Source: Pipra filicauda (lineage: Eukaryota > Chordata > Aves > Passeriformes > Pipridae). Taken from it: 64,000 bases of DNA. The position numbers and the translations under genes are program-made. This document shows, one piece after another, positions 45,201 to 59,114 of the stretch. Position 1 is the stretch's first letter, and each line of letters begins with the position of its first letter. Where the stretch lies: the NCBI RefSeq assembly GCF_003945595.2, contig NW_024104902.1, positions 1 through 64,000 on the forward strand, read 5' to 3'. A model generated the notes under the pieces. That model worked only from the letters and a program-made list of their open reading frames with translations, did not search any database and had not been told where the DNA came from.

Positions 45201-46045
45201 CCAGGTTTACTTACAGTGCACTGAAACTCATACTGTGAGCTCACAGAAATAACTTAAACTGATTTATGCAAACACCTGAACTGTGTTTGTTAAAACTGAG
45301 GAAGATGAGGATCAGGGAGTAGTTGCAAAACTGGTGGGGCCAATATTGAGGGTTGAAATCTTTGGTTCTGATGAATTTGGAAGGGCAACTCAAGAAAAAA
45401 AGTTGTAATTTGTCACTGGAGGGGGATGTTAACATTATGTGGTATTAGTTCAGTATTTGCTAAAACGATAAACTAAATTGTTCTAAAAGGATTTTTGAAA
45501 TTCCTTCCTTGTTTATTTGCTGATTTAACTTGTTTGCCTACAACCTTACTGATGATTTTGGATGATAAGTTTTCAGAAGACATACTATTTATATGCAAGT
45601 GTGATGGAAAAATGGGCTGTGGTTAACGCACAATATCATAGATGTCCAGGTCTTAAAAGTAATTTACAGAACTTTAGATTGAGTACTCTCTATTAATAAA
45701 AAGGTTATCAAGGGTAGCAGTATTACAGCTGAATTTATGTTTGTGGATTTTTTCCTCATGTTCGACAAGGATTGTTTGTTTTTTATACAAATTGCTGGCA
45801 TATATTTTCTGTTTTCATCACAAGTTAGCATGGGTCTTAATTTTGAGGTAGAATGACTCGTAGACTTCTTTTTCAGTAACTGTAAGATGAGCTCCTATAC
45901 TATCTATTAATTGAAAGAGCAGCAGATGTCCATTATGATAAATTACTATTAGTAAATATTATCAAATTATCATTTTAGTTGTGGAATGGAAGTTGTATAC
46001 TTGATCATCAGGTAAATAGTAATTTATTTTTGCTCTGTCTTGAAG
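39202..46045 (+). other. CBLB intron (6.8 kb)
   Basis: AT-rich. A (CAG)5 run lies at 41408-41422. A GC-richer patch at 45059-45215 is unassigned. No exon or mobile element recognised elsewhere. Confidence 0.85.
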
Positions 46046-46231
46046 TGCAATGAGAGGCAAAATTCACCAGTGACTTCCCCAGGATCTTCCCCTCTTGCAC
46101 AAAGAAGAAAACCACTTCCAGACCCCCTGCAAATACCACATCTTAGTCTTCCACCTGTACCTCCTCGTCTGGATCTGATTCAGAAGGGAGTGGCACGGTC
46201 ACCATGTGCCAGTCCAACTGGGTCACCAAAG
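46046..46231 (+). CDS. CBLB: CBLB exon: Ser/Pro-rich region after the RING
   Basis: 186 nt, 62 codons, phase 0, between CTTGAAG and GTGAGT. It starts [20 protein letters not shown] and includes [14 protein letters not shown] and SPTGSPK. About human residues 470-531. Ser-Pro pairs and PxxP motifs make this a low-complexity linker that binds SH3 domains and 14-3-3 proteins in Cbl family members. The change from human (KCTDRQ to KCNERQ, IVRSPCGSP to VARSPCASP) is modest. Confidence 0.96.
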
Positions 46232-48792
46232 GTGAGTCTTACTGAACCATCATTTCTTGATATAAGGATATTGACAATTTGTATTTGATTGTTTTCTAGG
46301 TGAACTTTCTTGTTTGTGTTGGAAGATGGACTGTTTCAAAACTTTCCATATGTGTTTTCTTTTTTCAGGAGTTAGCTCTGTCCAAAAGAACTTTAATTCC
46401 TTCTAGCTTAGGGAAATTTTAGATTAGATCCACATTGATGAAGTCTCTTATCTCTTTCCATAATACCTTACGTAGTTAAATGTTTCTGGCTGCATGTGTT
46501 GGTCAAATGTGACTTCATTTTGTCTGATGATTATATTGTACTTGGTTATGGTCAGAATTTTAAAGACATTGCAGTAATGGATCAGTTCTGTAATAAACTC
46601 CGATTAATGAAAATAAATAGAAACTAAAGTTTCCTGAAAATAGATTTAAAGGTCATTATCTCATTAAAATTATATGTTTTCCTCTCATGATGATTTATGA
46701 TCAATTTCCACAGTGTCCTTACAAGAAAAATATGTGCAGATACACTGCTTTCAGAAGCTTAAATGGCATATAATAGGACTCAAGTTTCAAGGGAAATAAT
46801 AATGACTCTATAGCTAATAAGTTGTATGCTGTGTTTTGTAAAACAAATGATATTAAAGATTCAATGATTTTTTTGAGTGGATAAGCATGAAGGAGAACAA
46901 ATACTGTTTGTTGCTCTCCATTACAAGTAGATTGTTTTGTTGTAATTGTTGCATAGCGAGACCAAGTTAGATTTAAATTTTTCATTTTTAGATGATGAAT
47001 AAAAATTCAAGTTCAAACCATGACTTGAAACCCATGTGCTCATAATAATCCCATTTGAAGTACCCTATTTCTTTTGTCAGGTTTTTACTTTAAGCTTGAA
47101 AATCAACATCTTTTTAAGATTCTAGTGGTTTATAATTTAGAAGAAAAAATAGAAGTTTGAATAATTCCTTTAATCTTCTTTCATAATTTCCTATATTATG
47201 CAGAGGAATTTGTAACACATGGAAGATATACACAAAGTACATGCCACATCCATTAAAATTAATTTTACAGTAGCATTTTTTACAGAGTTCGTGGCTTTAA
47301 AAAAAAAGAAAACCAGAAATACCATTAATGCTGCTTTAATATTTTGAAAATTCTTTTTTCTGTGAAACTTTTCCTGGAAAAAAAATAATATTTGGGGAGT
47401 ATAAGGAAAATAGAATGGAGGCAACAAAGAATAATTTCATACTTAAAAAATTTTCATATTTAAGAAAAAGATGGTTTAGTCCTGCCAAAACTGCTACTTC
47501 AGTCAAAAAAACTTTTCTATATTTCTGCAGTTAAAAACTATAATTTATAACTAAGCTATAACCAAAAATCTGGACCTAGCTATTATGTTCGTGTCTTGAC
47601 AGTGAGAATAACTATTTTTCTTAACTAGCAGCTGAATTAAATGCTTCTTTATTTAGTATACTGTCCTTTTCATATGAATAAACCTATAGATAAAATAACT
47701 TTATTTTCAATTCAAGTAATGTGTTAAGGTGTTGCTTGAAGAATAGTGCTGGGCTAACCAGTGAAGCGAAAGTAAATGTTATTATTACTTTAAAACTTTC
47801 GTGACCCCCATTTCTTAAAGTGGTAATAATATATGAAGGCTTACCAAAGTTGGAGAAAATTACACGTTCCAAGGGAAATAATCTTCCCTGCCTTTCTTCT
47901 GGTAGCCGGAGATAAAACATTCATAAAAACCTGGCCCAACTGTTACTTTGTAAAAGGCCATTTATAAACCATTCTTAGTGAGAATGTTTTGGTTTTGTCA
48001 GATTTGTGATCTTAGAAACTATGCAGCTACTTGTATAAGTTTTTTTCCGATAACTTGGTTTTCAATCTTTTAGTATTAGTATACATGATTTTAGAAAACA
48101 TTTACCATTTATGATGTAATTCAATTCTGAGAAAGGAAGTATTTTGGCAAAAGTTGTTTGCAGATGAGCTAACTGCAAATATAACTGCATACTAATTATC
48201 TTGTTACCTGAAAAAATGAACTGCAATTAAACAAATTGGGCAGTCTAACAATGCATGTCATGCAAAGATTGGAGTCATCTCTAGGTATATAATTAAAAAT
48301 GAAATAATTGTTTCTTCCTCTACTTTCTTCCTAATCATTGATCATTGTTTTTTGTGTTCATTCGCTGTCACCAAGTAATTCCCCTGGGATATTGGTTTTG
48401 CTTTGTTTGGGGTTTTTTTGTCTGCATCAAGAAGTCTGTTTTTTCTAAGCATTCCTCAGAATACATTTTGGCAGATGAATAAGTGATTCAAATAATCAAA
48501 GCCAAGGATACTGAAAAAACTTATGGGCCAGTTAAACATACCTCAGTTAGTTGTCTTTTCTGCTTTCCACTCCTTCTTTGTGTTACTCATGAACAGCAGA
48601 AATGGGGGCATGCTTTCTGAACAGGGTCTAGGTTGTCTGCAGAATGCAGACGTTTAACCTACTGGCAAGTGCTCTTGTGATGCCAAGAAAATATCTCCAT
48701 TAGAGCTCGTAAAGCCACACTTGATCATCAGAAATACTCGTTAGATACTTAGTATCTAACTTTCCTTTCTTTTAACTTACTGTGTTGTTTAG
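46232..48792 (+). other. CBLB intron (2.6 kb)
   Basis: AT-rich with frequent A and T runs. No repeat or exon recognised. Confidence 0.85.
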
Positions 48793-49158
48793 TCTTCTCC
48801 TTGTATGGTGAGGAAACAAGACAAACCTTTGCCAGCACCACCACCTCCCTTGCGAGATCCTCCACCACCCCCACCAGAGAGACCTCCACCAATTCCACCA
48901 GACAACAGGATAAGCAGACACCTGCATCATCCAGAAAGTGTGCCTTCCAGAGACCAACCGATGCCCCTCGAAGGATGGTGTCCCAGAGATGCATTTGGGA
49001 CAAGTCAGTTGGTAGGATGTCGAGTGGGGAGTGATGCTTCTCCCAAACCAGGACTGACTGCAATTTCAAACGTGAATGGAAGGCACAACCGCGTAAGTTC
49101 TGATCCAGGATTTATGAGGAAACACAGACGTCACGAGCTGCCTGCAGAAGGTGCCAAG
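48793..49158 (+). CDS. CBLB: CBLB exon: main proline-rich SH3-binding block
   Basis: 366 nt, 122 codons, phase 0, between TTGTTTAG and GTATTT; the largest exon in view. It starts [20 protein letters not shown], followed by a run of prolines ([19 protein letters not shown]), which is the docking site for SH3 domains of adaptors such as Grb2. The second half ([41 protein letters not shown]) is basic and Ser-rich. About human residues 532-653, same length as human. The frame stays open 36 codons beyond the donor (to the stop at 49267-49269). Confidence 0.97.
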
Positions 49159-51480
49159 GTATTTCAAATGAACTGGATGTTGAATCCTTATTTGATACCC
49201 TCCTGCAGCATTGTCTTGCATTGGCTAAAACGCTGTTTATATTGGTCAGTGTTGACTTGTGGTTTCTGAGTCTTTACTGTTGATACTTCGTACTAAGCTG
49301 ATCATAAGGAAATGGTTTGTTAAATATTGTAATTTGTAAAGCAAAAGTACATGAGGGTCTGAGTTACAATTTTCACATCAAACCCTCAAAAAATGTCATG
49401 GAGAGAAAATTCTAGATGTGCTATATTCTTTTAGCAAATCGTCCATGATATGCTGTAACGTAGTTATATAACATCTCAGGTCCACTTTGGAAATGTCATA
49501 GGCCAAAACTGTGTATGCATTTGCTGATGGAATAGATGTTCCAGTTGGTTCTGTTGTAGGTGAGGTGAGGACTTAGTAACCTCTTCAGTTACAAGTATAC
49601 TTAAATTACCACATATATTGTGTGCATTAGCATAAAAACTAAATATTCTAAAGGTTGTTCATCAGTAAAGCTGACTTTCAAAAGATCTTTAAATTAGTCA
49701 TGATGTTCAGTATACTCTAATGAAGAAGATCTAACTTGCCTTGACCCTAAGAAAGATAAAATAAAGCCAGGCTAAATGTAGAATGATTTATTGTGTCTTT
49801 ACCACTGCCTATATGGGCAGCATCCTTGAAAGTGCTCAGTGGCACAGCCTTTAGCAGAATTTTTTCCTCCTTTGTACTTAAATCAGAACTCCAATTGCTG
49901 GAGTTGTACAGTGTTGTAATTTGTCTATAGCAGTTTATAACTTCTCTTGGACAAGTGTCCAGTGTAATAGTCCATTTCAGAGTTGTCACTTGAAACATTT
50001 CCACTAATTGTCTGGGTTGGTTTGGGTAGGGATTTGCTTGTCACCCACAGGAGAAATATGTTTTCCTGTTCTCAGTTGCATGTCTATAACTATGATGTTT
50101 CTTTTGTTAAAAAAAAAAAAAGGAAGGATTGTTTCTATATGTTACTTCAAGATATCTGGAGAGGAAAGCTTAGAAGGAATAGTTCTGGCATTGAGCAGCT
50201 TCAGGCACTTGCAAGGCCATGTGCAATTGGTCAGACTTAGCTTTGAAAAGAGATCAAATGATGATGGCCAAAGAAAAAATTCCTAGTTCTGCTCTAATCA
50301 GTTTTATCAAAGCAGCTCAGTAGTTTAGTCGTAGATCTTATTAACTCAAAGCTGCTACTCGGTTTTTGGTTGTTTGTTTTTTTTTTTTCTTGAAGACTAC
50401 ATAACTTGTGCTAAGATGAATGGATTTGTGGTTAAGTCATAATAGTTAGAAATAATTCTTTTTCTGTATTTGCTTTTCCCAAGATCACAAGCTATTTAAC
50501 CTTTCTATCTCCAGTTTAAGATGTTTTTTTAATGTGGATGTTTTGGTTATTTTGAATGTACGTTACTGAAATTCAATTACTATTGATAGAAAGTGTTGAC
50601 ATCTATGATGAAAGATGCTTAAATTGTCTATGATATTATATATTTTACTTGGAACTAAGCTGTTGTTTAAAATGCTATAGCTTTCCATCTGATTTTAAAA
50701 GGATACTGGGTTTCTATCTTCAACTATACCTTCATGTAGTATTCTAGTTATGGTCTGGCACAGTTTTGAAGCTGATGGAATGAATACATCTAAAATTAGA
50801 ATACCCACTCAGTGCAGAAGTGCCATTGTAGTCTGGAAAAGTTTCATATACAAATCTTTAACCAAGTACTGTTTAAACTGTCATCTTCATGGTTATAGTT
50901 CTAAGCCATTTGATTAAAGGGAGCAACAGACAACTCTGAATTACCATTTCAGGCTGTATTCACATTCATGAGGGAAACATGGAATGCATTTTCATCCCTG
51001 ATTTGTATATCATTTGTAATATAAACTTTTTGCTATTGATAAAAGCCAAGAATAGAGAAGACAATCCTGTGAGTATAGGATGGATTCTGGCAGGCACTGT
51101 AACACTGAGTTTTAAAAAAACGAATGTTTAGCATACTGTACTTGTTGCTTTTCAATTGTATTTCGTCTCTCTCACTTTATGATCTTGAAAACTTAATTTT
51201 CCATCAAGCAGTTCAGCTGTAACGGAGTAGTCCAGCTAGTAACCGTGATGGGAAACTTCCTCTTTTGGTGAAGTCTTAAGATAACATGTTCTACAGCTCC
51301 CGAAAGGGGTGAGCTGAAACAGATATGAGAGGCCCTTCAGATAAAAGTTCTGTAGCATGAACTTGCAGGAAAGCCTTTACCCACAGTCTTCTCAATGTCT
51401 GTTGTGTAATACCTAGTTGGTGAATATCCATGATGAGGAACAGAAGGAGATACCCATTGTAACACTTGTGTGATTTGTAG
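49159..51480 (+). other. CBLB intron (2.3 kb)
   Basis: AT-rich. Its first 108 bases are open in frame with the upstream exon. No repeat recognised. Confidence 0.85.
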
Positions 51481-51575
51481 GTTTTTTCGAATGGTCATCT
51501 GATAAATGAAGAATATGATGTCCCTCCACGGCTTTCACCCCCTCTTCCAGCTGTCTCCATCATCCCTAGTATAAA
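51481..51575 (+). CDS. CBLB: CBLB exon with YDVP phosphotyrosine motif
   Basis: 95 nt after TTTGTAG and before GTAAGT: 31 codons plus two bases of a split Lys. It encodes [20 protein letters not shown] and on to IIPSI. The Tyr of EEYDVPP corresponds to human Y665, one of the two Cbl-b sites known to bind the CrkL SH2 domain when phosphorylated. The second half diverges ([10 protein letters not shown] against PPPVTTLLPS in human as I recall) while the motif is unchanged. Confidence 0.95.
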
Positions 51576-54500
51576 GTAAGTTAACTTTATCTGTCAAAGA
51601 AATGTGTTAATTAATGTTTGATAATAGCACTGATTCTGTGGTGCTCAAAGAAAAATGGGAAAATGAAAGAATTTAACTAATATAACTCGATTATATGCTT
51701 TCCATGAACTTTATGTTCCCTTTGTAAAACCACAGTAAATTGTATTGATTAGGTGGCAACAGTTCTGATATTAATTGAACGTAGCATGTTTTTATAGGAA
51801 AAGAGGCTGAATTGAGCAAGGTCTTGCTCATAAGCATTTGGCAGTGGGAGCAGGTTCTGTCTGGTTTTACTCCTAGTATTGCAGCAGAAGTGTGGTCAAA
51901 GCTATTTATCACAGGATGATTATGACAGATTCTAGGGAAAGTGCTAAGGGTAAAGAATATGATTTGTCAGTGTTCTGCACCTAATCAAGTCATGCTTTCT
52001 AGGCTTTCTGCACAATGAGCTTTATTCAGGGTTCACACCAATGTCTGCTCTTTGCTGTGGCAAAAAACCCAAACAGACAAAACCATTTTATATAATTTTA
52101 AATAGGATCAACCTCCCTGAGTTCTAAAATATGGTTTGGGAAGTTTTGTCATTTCAAGTTGCAGACTATTTTTAGTCTTCCAGTAACATGACTGTGTATT
52201 TTTTACCAAGGTGTTGCCAGCATAGGAAGTATCTTTGGACTCTGAATCACACAGGATTTTGTACAGAACAAGATACATTTGAAGTAAAAAACTTGGAAGT
52301 CCTATAATATAGTTTGTCCTTTTTTGTGTTTTTGTAAGAAATTGGAGCATATCACCATGTTTGATGCTATCCTACAGCTTCTTTCCAGAGTACTGCTTGT
52401 GATTTTTGCTGTTAAATAAAATAATTGGACAGTCAGTACTTACTAGTACTGAGAACTTTCTCATTAGTGTGCACCCATTCTGTTCAGTTAGCTTTAACAC
52501 AGAAAACAAGTGTATTTCAGCTTTTTATTGGTATGCTGTTTTTTCTCTTCTTGACTACAAGAATAAAGGTGCAGTGGAGCACTGACTTTTTTTATTCAGA
52601 AACCTGTTTCCAGGTGGAGCAATTGCCGAGGTGAAGTTCTGCATGCTTGCTTTCAGTTCAGAAGGAAATTTTAGAACATTATCCAGACATAGCTGTAATT
52701 CAGTGCTGGGATGTAACCTGGTGGAGGGAGGGTATCACAGGAGTACCAGTTGGATACCTCATGTAATCAAGTCCCCTTCTAGTCTACTCATTTATAATAC
52801 AATGCAAAAGCTGGGATGTTCTACACTCTGTAAGAAAGAGGAAACAATAACTGATAGAAAAATTAGGAAAGTTTTCATATGCCAAAGCAAATGGAACTCT
52901 GAAGAGGAGAAGATTCTTATTTTTGTATTTCATAGCGTGGAAAAACCGTAACAGTCTTCTTCATAAGAATCCTGTTTTTTACTCAGATATTTGCAAATCT
53001 AGCCTAGAATCAAAGTACATTGTATACAGTATTCACTGGAAGTCCACAGGATATTGTAACAATGTGATGTGGCACACAATCCATGTCAAGCCAATCCAAG
53101 GCTAGAATGTGTGACTTCAGATTGGTCGAAATAAATGTTTTCATTAACCAAAGTCTTCTGAATAGAAAACTGATGTATTCCAGCAAGAAAATATTCTTCA
53201 TTTGCTAAAACCAAATTCCACTGACTTTTGAGGAAGAAATTAACTCTCATCTGTGTTTCAGCTTTGTAGTCACACCTTTAAAAAATTACACAGAATGTTT
53301 TAAATTTTGATTTTTTAAAATGTAAAATTATCAATACATAACATAGTGGTAATTTTGGATTTTCTCATTACTAAAATGTCACATGGAATGACTTAAAAAT
53401 AAAAATTGATCATTGTATGTCATTTCTGAAAACACTAATATGTCTATTTTAAATTTATTTTAAATTAAGTTTTTGTTACCACTAGGAAATACCCCAATAA
53501 TCTATAATACTGTGTGGCAACATGCAGGTGGAAAAACTGCGGAGGGAGGAAAAGAAAAGTCTTCAAAAGTAACATGTTCAGTAGGTTTGACATTTACACC
53601 AACCACAAAAATTGCTTTCAGAAAGGTAACCCAAATAATACCTAGCACGATTTCATTTGAAACGTCAGAATATTTTTACAGTGTATTTTTCCTTCTTAGC
53701 AGTTAAATTGACTGCTAAGCACTCATAAATATGTTGAGCTGTACTTGATTCAAAATACTTTTACTTTCCACAACTGTGGTACTGCAATTAATCTGGTGCA
53801 AGTTTCTCATTTTTTCCTACTCTGGAATCTCTGCAGTGTTGTGGATTGAGAGCTAGTTTGTTTTTTACAGCTCCAAGGCATTCTATTCTTTCTAGTTATC
53901 ATCAATCTGTAATTTCAAACATTTGACTGAAGGATACATTGATCATTTATGAAATGTCATAATCTAAATAACGAGGAGGCAGAATGGCCCTTACTTGAAA
54001 CTTCACAGTTCTAAAATGCCCCTACTTAACTTGTTTGCTCAGTTTTTACTGAATTTGGTGTTACAAATATGACTTCTTTTTTTTCCCTTAAAAAGTACAT
54101 TAATAGAAAAGCACTGGAGTTCTTTTTTTTTCTGAAAATGGTGCTGATTCATTTTCATTTTACTAAAGCAATTATTATTAACTGTACTTTAATAATGACA
54201 AGTGGGAGTCTTGCTAACCAAACATCTGATTTTTATTTTCCACTCAACCACTGTGTTGCAGACACGACATGTGAAAATAGTTATTTTTAATTGGACTGCT
54301 GTAATTATGTCAGATTTTTTAGCAGTTTTGATCGAATTGTTATTCTTTTATTAAAAGAAGTGTAAAACTTATATGTCAAAGATACAGAACCATTCTTTCC
54401 CAAAACTTTAAAATTTTCAAGTTAAATAGTGTTTGTTTTATGCCAGTGAGTAGCTTCCATTTTGCTACATCAGTAGAAAATTGGCCTCTTTGTCTCAAAA

Positions 54501-55212
54501 GTGCTGTATACCACAGAGATACTTTGTGTGAGGGAGCATCCATTTTTGAGTATGTAATGAGGCATCCAATTCCAAGTGCCTTTTGTAGTCTATAAATGTA
54601 TTAGGAACATTTAGTTGCTTTGAGGTAGTTGAGGGAAAAGTAGCACCAAAAGGTATTTCTTCTCTTGCTGTCTCTTCTGTTTTGCTAAAAAAATTTGAAG
54701 GGGAAACCATAGTTCCGTTAAAGCCAACTGTGGTTTGAAAGTCCTGGTTCCCTTGAAATCAACCTTTGGTATGGCACTTCTCCAGTGACATGAGAAGGAG
54801 CATGGCTGACATGCAGCTTCCAGACATCTGAGAGATGATGCACTGGAGAACACAGTGTGTCCTTACTCATAGCTTGACAGGTCAGTGAGTTTGGGTGCTC
54901 AGCTGTTCTGTCATAGTTCTCGTTGCATTGCAGCTTGCTCTGTGACAAATATGAGCAGTTGGCAAGTGTTGATTTGATCATGTGGTCCATGTAACTTCAT
55001 AGAATCACATAATGCTCTCAACATAGCACTGATACTTTGTGCAGAAAAGGGGCAACTGCACTTAAAACAAGCACTTACAGAGCTGGCCAGAAAGCACACC
55101 AGGTACTTCAGGCTGGCACAAACAGCCAAGGAACACCTGCTAATGAGACAACAGTTGCTCACTGTGGAAGACAGAATGGGTAAGAAAGAAACCAAATATT
55201 GTTATTGTCACT

Positions 55213-55499
55213 GAATCATAGAATAGAATCATAGAATCAACCGGGTTGGAAAAGTTCTCCGAGGTCATCAAGTCCAGCCCTTGATCCAACACTGCTGTGG
55301 TTACTAGACCATGGCACTAAGTGCCACATCCAGCCTCATCTTAAAAACCTCCAGGGACGGAGAATCCACCACTTCCCTGGGCAGCCCATTCCAATGTCTG
55401 ATTATTCTCTCACTAAAAAATTCTTCCTAATATTCAACTTAAACCTCCCCTGGCAGACCTTGAGACTGTGCCCTCTCCTACTGCTGGTTGCCTGGGAAC
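55213..55499 (-). mobile_element. CR1 LINE 3' end fragment
   Basis: On the + strand it begins GAATCATAGAATAGAATCAT (the CR1 terminal repeat read backwards), then CAACCGGGTTGGAAAAG, ACCTCCAGGGACGGAGAATC, CTGGGCAGCCCATTCCAATG and the CCTCTCCTACTGCTGGTTGCC end. About 290 bases, 5'-truncated, antisense to CBLB. It is fairly well preserved and closest to the 36-kb copy in its 3' region. Confidence 0.95.
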
Positions 55500-57040
55500 T
55501 TAAAACTTACTTTTCTGAAACAGAGTTTGCTTGAGACCTTACAAAGTTAAAGCTTTTGTCTGCAATAGCAGGTAATACTCTGCATAGGACAGAGGAGTTT
55601 AGAGTAAGGAGCTGTATTGTACACATGATGGGGCAGCAGTTCAACTGGCTGTAGTCTTGTCCCATGACTTAAAACACTCTTTAACAATCAGAATGTAGTA
55701 AGGGCCTGCTTGGAATATATTATTTATTTTAGCGTAATCTGAAATGTATTCAGGTTGTGCATTCCTCAGTGCAAATCAAAGTGTGGTAAGTGGGGAGATT
55801 AAAGGGATTAATTTCAAAACCATAGTCCTGACCAGACTGAAATACATGGGCTGCAAGTTCATCATGATTAAGTTCTGTGAATCAGTTTATCAGTAAATGA
55901 TGGAACGTGAGCCTTTCTCGGAAATACTTCTAAATAAGCGTGAGGTGTTGGTTTCCCTGGAGTTCTGGTTACAGCTCAGATGGACATTTAGTGGCTTAAC
56001 AAAAATGAATTCTCACATCTTTTCCTAATTTGCCTCTGGCCCTTGGTGCTTATCGGGATAAGAGATTGACATCCAACCTTTTTGTTCAACAAACCAGAAT
56101 ATAATTCTGACTTCCAATTTTTAAAGTATTTCCACTTAAGGAGTAGAAAGGGGAACTAGAGAATATATAAATACAGTGTACTGGTCAGTTTTGTATTCCT
56201 CTGTACACAAATCTTATAAGGATGTAAGAACACTGAAGTACTGTAAAGTTAATTATAGAAAACTTCACCAGCTTGATAAACAGATGCATGTTTTATCTCT
56301 CGGCTTATAATGACAATGTTCACTGTTTAGTTACAAAAAACTGTTTATTTTTCTGGATGATTTTGTGTAGAACAATAGAGTTAGTCTTAGAACAATAGAG
56401 ATTTAATAATTCAGTTTGATCTTGAAGCGATTTTAGTGATGATGGAGAAAATGAGATAGACATCTAGCAGAACAATGCATAACAGATTTGGAGTCAAATA
56501 TCATTACAACTGGAGTAAATTGAAAGAGAAGTGTGATTTTTTTAAAAAATAAAAGTTGTGAAATAATAATATGAAAGTTTAGGACAATTTTAGGACCCTA
56601 ATGAAGAGTATATTAGCTATATGTTAGTACTCTAACTCTTCTACTGCTTTACAGATCTTTACCTTTCACATATTACTCACATAATATTTACAATCTGGCA
56701 AGTATTTTCCTTACTTTAAAGGTAGGAAAACAGAGACTTCACTAGTGTGAAGGACTTTTCTAAGGCTCCACAGTATTCAGAAGCAGGAGACTTGGAACTC
56801 GTGTCTTTAATAATAGCTCCAAACCCAGTAACAATTTCTCAGCAGAGAAGAGAAGGGGAGTTGTGTGTTTGGTTTTTTTCCCCAGTAATAGCCTTTAAAG
56901 AGGGCTTCAAACAATACTACTGGCCTGGTTTGGTCAGTATTGGACATTCCTGGTGCAGTGATTAATATTTGTAACATTACTATCTGCAGAAGCAGCAATT
57001 CAATTTGTAATAATTTTCTAAAAAAACAGGCTTTTATCTT

Positions 57041-57090
57041 TGTATGTGTGTGTATATATATAGATATATATCTTCAAATATATGTATATA
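57041..57090. repeat. TG/TA-rich simple sequence
   Basis: A short GTGTGTGTATATATATAG stretch followed by degenerate ATATAT units. Confidence 0.7.
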
Positions 57091-59114
57091 AAAACCCCAG
57101 CATCTCCAGAACATGTTGGATTACCAGTAAGAATGATTACACAGCCACAGAAATGAGATAATTTGTTCTTTGTTGGTCTTTCAACTGTCTACCTGAGAAT
57201 AATACAGATTTCTCATTGTCCCACTACATTTTTACATTCTGTTCCTCAAAGGTCTGAACATCAGTGACACAAACCTCTTGTCCATCTAAGAAATCAAGGA
57301 TGGAAAAAGCAATTTCACACTGCTTTGCTGTGGGAAATTTTGCTCCCCCTGCACAACGTGGTTGAAAACTGCAAAATAGAGTTTGCAGTTGAGCACCATA
57401 AATGTTTTCATCTGTCTTTGGCTACTATGTCTTTGCAAAAGAAGTTGGATTCCCATCTTTCCAGAGCTTGTTTGTGAAGTCAAAAGTATAACTGGTTGAA
57501 GGAAAGCATATGAGAAGTTACAAGTAGGTAGGGAGCTCTAGGCTTTGAATATATTAAAAAAAAAAAGGCACCATATCTGCCCTCTTCTTTCTCTGTTATT
57601 TTTCTTTCTCCCTTTTTTGTGTATTAATTAATTTGGTGACTGGCTGGTACTCCCGGTTGTTAGTTATTTGGCTTTGTTCACAGAGTACGTGGTTGATCTG
57701 AAGTTGTGGTATCATCTACAGTCAATAGCGAAAGATTCCTGCTTTTCCTTTGTGCAGAAGTGTGCTCTGTGAGTCAGGAGCTGCTTGTATTTAAAAAAAC
57801 TGGGAAATAGGCCTGGCCTGTCATTTCAGCTCTTGCCCTTATGATAAAATCAAACTAATTAGACTACAGTAAAACAAATGGTGTCCTTCTTATATTTCCT
57901 TATAGTCCTTAAAAACTTCCTTAAATGGTGTATGAAGTAGTATCTTGTAATGTAGCATGTAGTTCAGCTCAGGGGCCATGAGCCATACTTTCAAGCCACG
58001 AATCCAGATGGCTGTGGATGCATTGCACATCTTTATTCAAGGTCCTTCCTCTGTTGGCTTTTTTTGTGGCAAAGCATAAAGGTACTATTTGCTGCATAAT
58101 GTAATAGCCAGATGATGCACATACTGCTCTTTATGTTTATCTAGTATAAGAATCAAACTTCTCTTTGTGGTTTTCATGTATGATCAAGCTGAAATTAGAT
58201 TTAATCCTTAATGTAAGCTTTTGTATTTTAGATGTTTTGTGAGTTTCTTATTTATCTTGACATATTGGAGTAATTGCTGTAAACAGAGCGGCTCAGTGTA
58301 TAAAAGAGTAGATGATGATAATTGCTAGACCTATAACCAAGCTACTTGTATTTTCTGAAGGCCGAAAGATACGTTTAGCTTGTTAATAGCTAACAAAATT
58401 ATTTTCTCAAGACTGCCCACTAAAATTAAATTTTTGCTCATCGTTCTCTTTACAGTCATATAGCAGAAAACCACAAAGTAGGAGTTAGTTTTTTTTTTTT
58501 TAAAAAGAGATCTCATAGCCAACAGTGTTCTCCATGACAGAAATTGTTACCTGTAAATGGAGATTGTAAAGTCTACTTCTGTCCTGGGCTTCCACTGCTT
58601 TCAAGAAGTGATATAAATCACTGTCTGTGATGACAATTAAAGACAGCATTTGTCTGAAGTAAAACCAATTTAAAACACATGCAAATTCCAGGAGTTTTGT
58701 AGTATTAGGGGTGGTACAAGACCGCACTGAAAGGGTGAGTGTCTACTGCATCACTAAGCCCTGCTCAATGCTTTATGCCCTGAATTAACTTTTGTTTAGT
58801 TCTTTTGATAAGTGCAAACAGGTTAATCCTTCCAAGTGCCTATTTAGTACTCTAATTCTTTGCAATTCTCTGCTGTGTTGTGCTTGCTTAAAGTAGCTGT
58901 TTAACTCTCAGGTCAGCTGCCCTTTTCTCTGTGCATTCTCGGTGACAAAAAAAACCAGTAACATTACAAGTTTGTTTGTCGTGGTGTTTTTGTCTCCTTA
59001 TATATAGCAGACATTTATTAAGGATGTTTGAGCTAAAGAAGAGTATTCTCTGTATTATCTGAGGTCAAGTACATAACAGTTAAAGACAAAACAATCTCTT
59101 TGTCATCTCCTTAG

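Larger units (their letters stand above)
51576..59114 (+). other. CBLB intron (7.5 kb)
   Basis: AT-rich. Contains an antisense CR1 fragment (55213-55499) and a TA-rich patch (57041-57090). No exon recognised. Confidence 0.85.

Noticed and set aside
48749..49069. - strand and alternative + strand frames over the proline-rich exon
   Set aside because: Shadows of the CBLB coding frame, kept open by the CCA/CCT-rich composition.
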